Shown one piece after another: positions 33,144 to 43,752 of a stretch of 64,000 nt of DNA. Each line of letters begins with the position of its first letter. The first letter of the stretch is position 1. The notes beneath the pieces were generated by a model. The model ran no database searches. It saw only the letters and a list, made by a program, of their open reading frames with translations, and was not told the origin of the DNA. Made by a program: the position numbers and the translations under genes. The DNA is from Fragum whitleyi (taxonomy: Eukaryota > Mollusca > Bivalvia > Cardiida > Cardiidae), in the NCBI GenBank assembly GCA_948146395.1, contig OX411545.1, positions 22,337,526 through 22,401,525 on the forward strand. Reading direction: 5' to 3'.

Positions 33144-34507
33144 GATGGCAGTTACACATACGATGAGACTTAGTTCGGTCCTCACTCGGTGAATTATTTC
33201 TCTCATATGATCGGTTGTCATCGGTTTCAGCATTTCAGACTTTATGTGTAACAGGATATCGGCGATAAATAGCTTATTGATCGGTAAAATACATAGTAGA
33301 ACGGTTGTCAATAGGCGACAAATGGCTGGCCAGTAGGAACTTGGTCGGTCATGATCGTTTATTTACTTAATTTAACATCGGCTGTCGTCGCTTTTAAAGC
33401 GGTTGTCAATCGGGCAGTCGGTGATTGATCCGTGTTCGACCAGAGATCTATCGCTTTCCATCGGATACAATCGGTGATCCGTATGTGTTCACCGGTCAAA
33501 GATCGGTGATGTCGGTGATGATTAGCTTGCAAATCGTTGTTCAGCAGACTGTCGTCGGTTTATTTATTGAAATGATATAAAAGCGATAAAACCCGATAAA
33601 TTTTAGTTCAGTGAATGATATAATGAATGCTGGAAGGGCAATCTAGCAGTTTGGCCTATTGCTGCAACAGCAAGCTCTCTTAAACCTCGGATATGGCATT
33701 CACTTGGGCCCCCGAGGCGGAAATGGTCGCCGTCGTAGGAGACAAAGAAGATAGTGGACGAACTTCTGGCTAACGCCAGAAAGAAGTCTTCAGTTTGGCC
33801 AACACAGCACTATCCTAACCGAACTCAGAGAGGGTGACACCAGTGCGTTCAAAACTATCTGAGGTAGAATCCCCATAATGCGCTATTTTGAAATCTAAGA
33901 CACCAAAAGGACATGTAATAATTTTCAGTTACAAATTTTACTTTTAATCTGAATGTACATATTATCGTATGAAATTTTTCTAGACAAAGTATAGAGACGT
34001 TCGCGAAAAAAATGTTCCCTATTAAATGCTTCATTTCCACTTAACTGAATAGAAAATATCATTTTCTCGTGAACGCCGCAATAGTTTGACTATCAGAAAA
34101 AGAAATGTCAGAATTTTCATAAGAAAATATGTTCCTTTGCCCGATTTCATAATCTGTGACTGTCTCGTTTGAAAGTTTTACCAAGAATGAATACCCGGCT
34201 GGAAAATACCTCATCTTTTCCCATCGCCAATAGATATTTATCAATCGGTTGCTTATCACTGACCGATCGGTGATATCGGTTATAAATAGCTTGTCAATCG
34301 CTTATTCGTTTGAAATTTTCACCGATCGAGAATTTTAAACAGTTTAAAAATCCTGATGAAACTCATCTTTTCCAAATAGTTTGTGGTGAGTGGCAAATCG
34401 TCTGCCAATCGGAGACGTCGTTTGTAAATCGGTTTTAGTCGGTTCCGTTCTTACCTGGATAAAACGAACAACCGATCTATCACCGATTGCCATGTGTAAC
34501 TGCCCCA
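33144..34507 (+). mobile_element. PIF/Harbinger-derived element with ATCGGT repeats
   Basis: The ends are inverted: GGCAGTTACACATACGATG at the left and CGATTGCCATGTGTAACTGCC at the right. TTA lies on both sides (33141-33143, 34508-34510), as for PIF/Harbinger target duplications. The plus strand at about 33650-33850 encodes LLQQQALLNLGYG, GRRRRRQRRWW, NFWL, FGQHSTILTELREGDTSAF. This resembles the N-terminal region of Harbinger nucleases (RRWWVRPW..., LLxELREED..F). The DDE nuclease itself is missing. ATCGGT/ACCGAT motifs are scattered densely near both ends. Confidence 0.75.
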
Positions 34508-34625
34508 TTAAAATCCTACCAAAACAAATTACCGTGGAAGATGTGTTATTTTGTCACGCCAAATAATGAAAATTAATATCAGCGATCACCCAATGAATAT
34601 AATTGACTTGATTGACAGACTTGAC

Positions 34626-35438
34626 TCGAGGATGGGAACGCGACATTCCGTCGAACAACACTTCGTCGAATGCGACACTTCGTCGAACAACACTTCGTCG
34701 AATGCGACACTTCGTCGAAAGTTTTCATCGAATAACAATTTCGCCGAAACCACATTTCGTCGAATAATTATCTTTTTATACTTCCCAAATAATTGACAAA
34801 GTCCGGCTTATTCTCGTCCCCGTAAGGGAAATTGGGTATTTTTTAACAAACATACATAGGCACCACAACATATGGTATCGTCGCTTTGTTAACATAATAG
34901 TCAAATACCACCCAAATAACTACGAATTTATTGATAAATTGAATGGTGAACAGGCCCTTACGGAGACACTGAACAAATGACCGCTGGTCAAGCCGTAAAA
35001 AACAGTCGAGAAAAGTGCAACCAGTGAAAGCAAGAATTAACAAAATTGTAGTAGACTATGCGAGCCGACTCCCTTTGGAGTATCTAAGAGGGTCTGGACT
35101 GCTTTAAATTTGAGATATTGATTACAATTCCATAAATTATTTATTTTAATCAAATGAACTTTAACTATTAACAATACCATCATTATTACTCATCAACGTT
35201 CTGATTATAATAATCTGTGAAATATGGCATTGAAATGAATAAAGATAAATTGTTAAAAATAGCTTTTTTCTCGGATGTTTACGCCAGTAAACTACAATCA
35301 TCAAAATGGCGCCTTTTTTTTCGCCGAATTCCTTCGACCAAATAATTTTTACACGAAGTTGTTTTTAGACAAAAGGAATTTCGACCATCTAGCCTTTCGA
35401 CGAAATTGTCTTTTCGACGAAGTGTCGTACATCCCTCG
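34626..35438. mobile_element. Fold-back element with TTCGTCGAA motifs
   Basis: The left end, CGAGGATGGGAACGCGACAT then CTTCGTCGAA repeated several times, is matched in reverse by the right end, CTTTTCGACGAAGTGTCGTA then CATCCCTCG. The nonamer TTCGTCGAA (palindromic save its centre) and variants occur about six times at the left and four at the right. The 500-bp interior is AT-rich with no coding potential. Confidence 0.65.
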
Positions 35439-35522
35439 ATTATATTTCGAGGAAAAATGAAGTTTGTCTCAATAGAGATGGGTTGCCTTTTTTTTCGGCA
35501 CCATGTATTTTCGCCAAATGAA

Positions 35523-37924
35523 ACAAGAGGGCCATAGTGGCCCTAAATCGCTCCCCTGAATGAACTGTCAAAAATAGTTTAAAGTAGATTTAGAAAGGAT
35601 GAAGAATTCTTACCAAATTTCAGATCGATTGGGCAAAAATTATGCCTCTACACTGATTACAAGGTTTTTCTAAGATTTGACCCCGTGACCTCATTTTTAA
35701 CCCCACTTGACCCAATTTCAAAATTGACCTACATTTCATCAAGATAATCATTCTGACCAATTTTCAGGTTGATCAGGCAATAAATATGGCTTCTAGAGTG
35801 TCTACAAGGTTTTTCTAATATTTGACCCTGTGACCTCATTTTTGACCCCACTTGACCCAATTTAGAACTTGTCCGAGATTTCATCAAGACAATCATTCTG
35901 ACCAAATTTCAGATTGATTGGGCACAAAATATGGCTTCTAGAGTGTCTAAAAGGTTTTTCTAAGATTTGACCCCGTGACCTCATTTTTGACCCCCACTTG
36001 ACCCAATTTCAAACTTGTCAAAGATTTCATCAAGACAATCATTCTGACCAAATTTCATGTTGATTGGGCAAAAAATGTGGCTTCTAGAGTGTCTACAAGG
36101 TTTTTCTAAGAATTGACCCTGTGACCTCATTTTTGACCCCACTTGACCCAATTTCGAACTTGTGCGAGATTTCATCAAAACAATAATTCTGAACAAATTT
36201 CAGGTTGATTTGGCAAAAAAATATGGCTTCTAGAGCGTTTACAAGGTTTTTCTAAAATTTGACCCCGTGACCTCATTTTTTACCCCACATTACCCAATAT
36301 CGAACTTGTCCTAGATTTTATCAAGATGATCATACTGACCAACATTCAGGTTGATTAAGCAAAAAATATGGCTTCTAGAGTGTCTACAAGGTTTTTCCAA
36401 TATTTGACCCTGTGATCTCATTTTTGACCCCACTTGATCCAATTTCGAACTTGTCCTAGATTTCATCAAGACAATCATTCTGACCAAATTTCAGGTTGAT
36501 TGGGCAAAAAATATGGCTTCTAGAGTGTCTACAAGGTTTTTCTAAGATTTGACCCCGTGACCTCATTTTTTACCCCACTTGACCAAATTTACAACTTGTG
36601 CGAGATTTCATCAAGACAATCATTCTGACCAAATTTCGGGTTGATTGGAGAGAAAATGTGGCCTCTAGAGTGTCTACAAGGTTTTTCTAAGAATTGACCC
36701 GGTGACCTCATTTTTGACCCCACTTGACCCAATTTCAAACTGGTGAGAGATTTCATAAAGACAATCATTCTGGCCAAATTTTAGGTTGATTGGGCAAAAA
36801 ATATGGCTTCTAGAGTGTCTACAAGGTTTTTCCAATATTTGACCCTGTGACCTCATTTTTGACCCCAATTGACCCAATTTCGATCTTGTGCGAGATTTCA
36901 TCAAGATGATCATTCTGACCAAATTTCAGGCTGATTGGGCAAAAAAATGTGGCCTCTAGAGTGTCTACAAGGTTTTTTTTAAGAATTGACCCCATGACCT
37001 CATTTTTGACCCCACTTGACCCAATTTAGAACTTGTCCGAGATTTTATCAAGACAATCATTCTGACCGAATTTCAGGTTGATTGGGCAAAAAATATGGCT
37101 TCTAAAGTGTCTACAAGGTTTTTCTAAGATTTGACCCCGTGACCTCATTTTTGACCCCACTTGACCCAATTTCGAACTTGTGCGAGATTTCATCAAATCA
37201 ATCAATTGGACCAAATTTCAGTTTGATTAAGCAAAAAATATGGCTTCTAGAGTGTCTACAAGGTTTTTCCAATATTTGTCCCTGTGACCTCATTTTTGAC
37301 CCCACTTGGCCCAATTTTGAAGTTGTCCGAGATTTCATCAAGATGATCATTCTGACCAAATTTCAGGCTGATTGGGCAAAAAATGTGGCCTCTAGAGTGT
37401 CTACAAGGTTTTTCTAAGAATCGACCATGTGACCTCATTTTTGACCCCACTTGACCCAATTTAGAACTTGTCCGAGATTTTATCAAGACAATCATTCTGA
37501 CCGAATTTCAGGTTGATCAGGCAATAAATATGGCTTCTAAAGTGTCTACAAGGTTTTTCTAAGATTTGACCCCGTGACCTCATTTTTGACCCCACTTGAC
37601 CCAATTTCGAACTTGTGCGAGATTTCATCAAATCAATCAATTGGACCAAATTTCAGGTTTATTGGGCAAAAAATATAGCCTCTAGACTGTCTACAAGGTT
37701 TTTCTAAAATTTGACCCCGTGACCTCATTTTTGATCCCACTTGACCCAATTTCGAACTTGTCCGAGATTTCATCAAGACAATCATTCTGACCAAATTTCA
37801 GGTTGATTGGGCAAAAAATGTGTTCTCTAGAGTGTCTACAAGGTAAATGTTGACAACACACGACGCACATCACGCGACCACAAAAGCTCACCTTGAGCAC
37901 TTCGTGCTCAGGTGAGCTAAAAAC
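35523..37924 (+). mobile_element. Pearl-type element, about 15 units of 145 bp
   Basis: Head CAAGAGGGCCATAGTGGCCC followed by TAAATCGCTC. Units contain GATTGGGCAAAAAATATGGC, TCTAGAGTGTCTACAAGGTT, GACCTCATTTTTGACCCCAC and CATTCTGACCAAATTTCAGG. The segment at 37029-37210 repeats nearly exactly at 37464-37650, 435 bp (three units) away. The tail GACAACACACGACGCACATC leads to the hairpin AGCTCACCTTGAGCACTTCG ending GTGAGCTAAAAA. All small open frames here run through the repeats and are not genes. Confidence 0.8.
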
Positions 37925-38371
37925 AAGACGGCCATAGCCCTAAATCGCTCACCTGAATGAACTGTCTAAAATTTTCAAAAGTAGGTTAAGAAAGGGAATG
38001 ATGAATGAATGTCACTAAGCTAAACAACGTTGTTTCTTAGAACTATATAACTTGAGAATCCTTCTTTAACAATTTTCAGGTTGACTTACAAGGTTTTTCT
38101 ATGATTTGAGAAATATGGCCTCTAGAGTGCATACAAAGTTTTTCTAAGATTTGACCCTGTGACCTAGTTTTGGACCCCAGTTGACCGAAATTTGAAAACA
38201 TTTCAGATTTCATAAAGACAATCATTCTGACCAAATTTCAGGTTGATCAGGCAAAAAATGTGGCCTCTAGAGTGCATACAAGGCAAATTTTAAGGACGGA
38301 CGTTGCACGACGTACATCTACCTAACCCCAATAGCTCACCTTGGGCACTTCGTGCTCAGGTGAGCTAAAAA
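37924..38371 (+). mobile_element. Short pearl-type element abutting the previous one
   Basis: Head ACAAGACGGCCATAGCCCTA, two core units, tail GGACGGACGTTGCACGACGT, then a GCTCACCTTGGGCACTTCG hairpin and GTGAGCTAAAAAG. It begins exactly where the previous element's AAAAA ends, a head-to-tail pair. Confidence 0.75.
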
Positions 38372-38389
38372 GTAGCACCATAATTAACT

Positions 38390-38585
38390 TTTATTGGCCA
38401 TTTGCGAATTTGACGATCGGCAGCTTGAACCTTGGCTTTCAACACTCTTTCAGTTATATTGTAGTAGCTGAAGCACCTAACAATGGATGCCTGGTATTCT
38501 ACAAACAAGTACAAGCATTATAATTATTCCTAGCCTCAAGCTGCTATCCCACACAGAAACAGAGCAAAATCTTCCTCTCTAAACA
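38390..38585 (-). mobile_element. SINE 3' fragment, reversed
   Basis: In reverse it reads with GCTAGGAATAATTATAATGC, ACCAGGCATCCATTGTTAGG, TGCTTCAGCTACTACAATAT and AACTGAAAGAGTGTTGAAAG, the same order as the body and tail of the SINE at 59522-59790. The tRNA head is missing. Confidence 0.55.
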
Positions 38586-39344
38586 GAAGGCAGACAGCTG
38601 TCCTATACCCAAATATTTAGAGAAGAGATTGTCAATGATACATGACAGACAATGTAAGAAATGAAAGATAAAGGCTCATCTCGAGGCATCCATTCACGCA
38701 AGCTCGAAATACATTTAATGTCAAGCAAAGGGTTGATTGATAAGAAAAACAATGATCTCTGTTATTTCAATTTTATTACCATCAAATTTGCACATGATTA
38801 TCTACAAGGTCTCCCAAGTACAATGTACATGCGTTTTGCTTCCTTTGGAATGAATGATGGATTCACAAGTTAAAAACAGTATCACAGACGAATGAATGTG
38901 TGCAACACACTTTTATTCACTTGGATAAAATAGGAATTGATGTTATGTATTGAGAATTTTGATCTCATTTACTGGATGCTGCCAGGTATTTAAATCCTTA
39001 CCAACAAGGTAAACAGCATTGATGTTGATTGAAATTTTAGAATTTAATCAAGGGTTTAGTCAAAAATATTGAAAGTGCTTATATATCTGGAGGCGCTTTC
39101 AATAGCTTTGTACTTAACCCCAGCTTTACTTCTATCATATTTGGATTAGCATCAGTTTTGAAGGTATAAATCATTCCTAATATCAAAATATTTGAGCCTG
39201 TGTGCAACATTTACAACAATTTGAAATGTTCGTAAGGTGCAAACAGGGAGTTGCGTAGACATCCAAATACTATAAATATAAAGCTACCTGGTGGTCTACA
39301 GTTACTTTGAGACCTAATCTATATACTAAACGCATAGTGAAGAC

Positions 39345-39440
39345 TCTGGCCTGACTGTGCGGATGCACAGGCTAGTCAGAGTCTTTGCTTTGCGCCTATT
39401 TGAAATAGTTGGAAATCTCACGCACAGGCGCATTTATAAG
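39345..39440. repeat. Hairpin repeat with GACTCTG arms, copy 2
   Basis: AAGACTCTGGCCTGACTGTG and AGGCTAGTCAGAGTCTTTGC pair around GCGGATGCAC. It matches the copy at 17655-17765. Confidence 0.55.
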
Positions 39441-39618
39441 CACATACACTAATTATGCCCTTACACTTTTTTTCATCAATGCTTAATAAAAAGAACAATT
39501 GTAACATATACACTAGATTGAGCAATCCATAATTTGCAAACTGCTTGAAAGTAGTATGTTGAGGAATTTAGTGAAAACCCATGGAAATCAATTAACTGCA
39601 TATCAATGGATACATCTA

Positions 39619-39678
39619 GAGGTCAGTGAAACACTATTGTAAGTGCCTATGCACTTACAATAGTCTTGCACTAACCTC
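39619..39678. repeat. Hairpin element, diverged copy of the GAAACAGT family
   Basis: Arms of about 28 nt: GAGGTCAGTGAAACACTATT then GTAAGTGC, and the complementary GCACTTACAATAGTCTTGCA. The arm layout (GTGAAAC - inner stem - CCTAT loop) follows the hairpins at 21738, 41323 and 57349, but the inner stem differs by paired changes. Confidence 0.6.
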
Positions 39679-41322
39679 TCGACATACAAGACTGAATTTT
39701 GTGTCAGCATAAAGTAGACATTAAAGAGTCTTACAAATTGTCCATGGGTCTATGGTTTTTGTTTTGTGTAAGTTTACACTATTAAAAAATTATAAAGCTT
39801 ACAAAACACTATTCCTCATTTCAGCTTCACATTTCCTTAATCATCTGAAGGCAACCAAACAGATTGTAACTCAAGCTTATCCTAGCTATAGTTACAAAGT
39901 TTTTGTCACCTGATGATTCTCAAACTACCAAAGCAGGGCCACAAGGTTCAAACACATGTATAAGAATGATGTACAAAAAGTATATATACAAGTTAAACTT
40001 GAAAGCATTTTACACGACCAATAATAACATTCTAAATATACACAAAGTTTGTAGTTTTTCTATAGGTCCAATGGTAAAACAAGTTATGACTGTGAATGAA
40101 TATAAAACATGAAAAATATATAAACAATAAAATGGTAAGTCACTTGCACATATTTTGGGAAAAATCACCGAGATGGTCTTAATCAATTCAACTTTAAGGT
40201 CAATAATTTCATTAGCCAAGATGCTTTTTCTTAATATTTGAAACCTAAAGTGTTGGAAATGAGAATCGGAACTAAGATCACTCGGTGAGTTTTGTCCCTA
40301 AGAATTTAGTGTTTGACAGCTCTCGATAAAGGGCAGTGACAAGTTATCATTAACTTTAATTCATTGTTTCAATCTCTCTTTCGGGGTAATCATCAGATAA
40401 TTCTCTTAAAAGAACTACTAATGAATGCCTACAAGAGAGGGGAAGGAGAATTATTTCCCTTTCAAGTTTCCTTTACAACATTTTTCAATGACCTTTTTAG
40501 TATTCCACAATATACTAAAGTTTAGATAACTCCCTCTATCGTAGTAAGCTCCCAGTTGAATCAACAAAACAGCCAATATATATTTCTTTGAATTTCAAAA
40601 CAAAAGATCTTATTGGCTTAGGCATTTCAAAAATGGATTTGTAAACCAGACTGTCTCTTAAATACAAACCCTGAAAAGTTGTAACATGGTCTAATTCTGA
40701 GCACAGAATTTCATGGAAGACCAGACCCGAGTGTTTATAAATAGTGCTCTTTTCCAATAAATTTCTATAAACACAAGACAAACATGCTCACAAGAATCAA
40801 ATCATGGGCACATTTGCACTAACTAGAGGGCGGAGCAAACTGAGGGTAGATTTGACCCAGGGAGAAATCATTTTTCCTAATTCATATAACAATAATGATG
40901 CCTCCCAAAAGGGAGACTTCAGTAAAGACTATAATTTATAATTAATGACTAGCAATGATCATATTGAAAGCTTGAATAATTCTAAATTCAAGATACCCTG
41001 CTAGATGGCATACAAGTCGATGTCCCTTAACTAAAGCTGTAATACAAAGGTAATGCAAGCCATCTTGCTGTATCCTCTATCAAATTCAAAATCAAATGCT
41101 TCACCAATCACATTAAATCATTTTTTCATTTAAAACCAGGTCAAATCCGATGTCAGTCTATCCCTCTAACTACTGTGGTCCGTAAGATGGTATTCTTCCA
41201 TTAATAAATTAAACAACTTTAATGAATAATGTTATGGTGAATTGCAATCTTCTTAACTCCATGGACAATATTGTAGACTTGCTGGAGGATCAGGTAACAC
41301 TAAAAGAACAGACACTTTAGTA

Positions 41323-41388
41323 GCTCAGTACAAAACAGTTGTAACTGCCTATAAACATATAGGCAGTTACAACTGTTTTGCACTGACC
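41323..41388. repeat. Hairpin element (GAAACAGT family), copy 2
   Basis: GCTCAGTACAAAACAGTTGT continuing AACTGCCTATA, loop AACA, then the complement TATAGGCAGTTACAACTGTT and TTGCACTGACC. The inner 25 bp pair perfectly. Confidence 0.75.
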
Positions 41389-41535
41389 CGTCAAATTTTC
41401 TTTTCGTGCTTTTTATCAAACTTGAGATTATGAGATTAAATTTTCTAATGATGTATATGTTAACATCATAAAGTTCTGAGCTCTATTCTCATTACCAAGA
41501 TTCTCAATTAAGGATATTTGAAATGATGAATAGAA

Positions 41536-43402
41536 ACAAGAGGGCCATAGTGGCCCTAAATCGCTCACCTGAATGAACTGTCAAAAATTGTTTAAAGTAG
41601 ATTTAGAAAGGATAATGAATTCTTACCAAATTTCAGGTTGATTGGGCAAAAAATGATGCCTCTACACTCATTACAAAGTTTTTCTAAGATTTGACCCTGT
41701 GACCTCATTTTTGACCCCACTTGACCCAATTTCAAACTTGACCTAGATTTCATCAAGATGATCATTCTGACCAATTTTCATGTTGATCCGGCACATAATA
41801 TGGCTTCTAGAGTGTCTACAAGGTTTTTCTAATATTTGACCCTATGACTTCATATTTGACCCCACTTGACCCTATTTCGAACTTGTCCGAGATTTCATCA
41901 AGACAATCATTATGACTAAATTTCAGGTTGATTGGGCAATAAATTTGGCCTTTAGAGTGTCTATAAGGTTTTTCTAATATTTGACCCCGTGACCTCATTT
42001 TTGACCCAACTTGACCCAATTTTGAACTTGTCTGAGATTTTTCAAGACAATCATTCTGACCAAATTTCAGGTTGTTTGGGCAATAAATATGGCTTCTAGA
42101 GTGCATACAAGGTTTTTCTAAGATTTGACCCTGTGACCTAGTTTTTGATCTCACTTGACCCAATTTTGAACTTGTCCGAGATTTTATCAAGACAATCATT
42201 CAGGCCAAATTTCAGGTTGATTGGGCAAAAAAAATGGCCTCTAGAGTACATACAAGGTTTTTCTAAGATTTGACCCCATGACCTAGTTTTTGACCCCACT
42301 TGACCCAATTTTGAACTTGTTCAAGATTTCATCAAGACAATCATTGTGACCAAATTTCAGGTTGATTGGGCAAAAAAAATGGCCTCTAGAGTGCATACAA
42401 GGTTTTTCTAAGATTTGACCCTGTGACCTAGTTTTTGACCCCACTTGACCCTATTTCAAACTTGTCCGAGATTTTATCAAGACAATCATTCTGACTAAAT
42501 TTCAGGTTGATCGGGCAAAAAAAATGGCCTCTAGAGTGCATACAAGGTTTTTCTAAGATTTGACCCTGTGACCTAGTTTTTGATCTCACTTGACCCAATT
42601 TTGAACTTGTCCGAGATTTTATCAAGACAATCATTCAGGCCAAATTTCAGGTTGATTGGGCAAAAAATATGGCCTCTAGAGTACATACAAGGTTTTTCTA
42701 AGATTTGACCCCATGACCTAGTTTTTGACCCCACTTGACCCAATTTTGAACTTGTTCAAGATTTCATCAAGACAATCATTCTGACCAAATTTCAGGTTGA
42801 TTGGGCAAAAAAAATGGCCTCTAGAGTGCATACAAGGTTTTTCTAAGATTTGACCCTGTGACCTAGTTTTTGACCCCAGTTGACCCAATTTCAAACTTGT
42901 CCGAGATTTTATCAAGACAATCATTCTGACTAAATTTCAGGTTGATCGGGCAAAAAAAATGGCCTCTAGAGTGCATACAAGGTTTTTCTAAGATTTGACC
43001 CTGTGACCTAGTTTTTGACCCCACTTGACCCAATTTCGAACTTGTCCGAGATTTTATCAAGACAATCATTCTGACCAAATTTTAGATTGGTTGGGCAAAA
43101 AATGTGGCCTCTAGAGTGCATACAAGGTTTTTCTAAGATTTGACCCTGTGACCTAGTTTTTGACCCCACTTGACCCAATTTCGAACTTGTCCGAGATTTT
43201 ATCAAGACAATCATTCCGACCAAATTTCAGGTTGATTGGGCAAAAAATGTGGCCTCTAGAGTGCATACAAGGTAAATGTTGACGACACACGACGGACGAC
43301 ACACGACACACGACACACGACGGACGACGAACGACGGACGACGGACATCCACCTAACCACAAAAGCTCACCTTGAGCACTTCGTGCTCAGGTGAGCTAAA
43401 AA
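41536..43402 (+). mobile_element. Pearl-type element, about 11 units of exactly 145 bp
   Basis: Head CAAGAGGGCCATAGTGGCCC. The GTGCATAC/GTACATAC anchor recurs at 42101, 42246, 42391, 42536, 42681, 42826, 42971, 43116 and 43261, always 145 bp apart. Diagnostic variants recur every third unit (ATCATTCAGGCC in two units 435 bp apart; GTTCAAGATTTC likewise), so part of the array is a trimeric higher-order repeat. The tail is ACGACACACGACGGACGACA-like, then the AGCTCACCTTGAGCACTTCG hairpin. Confidence 0.85.
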
Positions 43403-43752
43403 GATCTATACAAATTTCTCCATCAAAATTAAAGACTAGAATCTTGTGATCAAACATCAGAAATAAAACTAACTCAAGGTCAAAGAAATAATTCCAGTAA
43501 ATTTAGCAAATCTGTCTATTTTTCCTTGCAGTGTCTCTGTTTTAACTTTTGAGCTTTGAAGTTTCAAAAGAACTATATACTTCATATTGGCTGTCTCTGA
43601 TTAATGATGATGCCTCAGTTGTAAAAATACCACAGAGCAAGAAACAATTCTTGTCGCACAGAGTGAAGATTTGCAAAACATCTTGATGAATTAAGTATAA
43701 GTTATTAATGCACTTCATGATATGAAAACAAAGTCTGTATGATTAGCCACAT
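43403..43752 (-). other. 3' flank / probable 3' UTR of the methionine adenosyltransferase gene
   Basis: It directly follows the stop codon on the minus strand and has no other feature. A poly(A) signal could not be fixed by eye. Confidence 0.4.

Larger units (their letters stand above)
38600..41300. other. Non-coding intergenic stretch
   Basis: Between PDCD2L and the S-adenosylmethionine synthase gene, mainly AT-rich unique DNA. Items seen: hairpin repeat with GACTCTG arms (39345-39440) and a fold-back hairpin (39619-39678). No exon with both homology and splice borders was found. Confidence 0.4.

Noticed and set aside
41592..43362. A multi-copy protein family with SRTSSKLGQVGSK repeats on the minus strand
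   Set aside because: These frames run through 145-bp non-coding repeat units (a 145-bp step shifts the frame each unit), lack starts and splice context, and occur wherever the array occurs.
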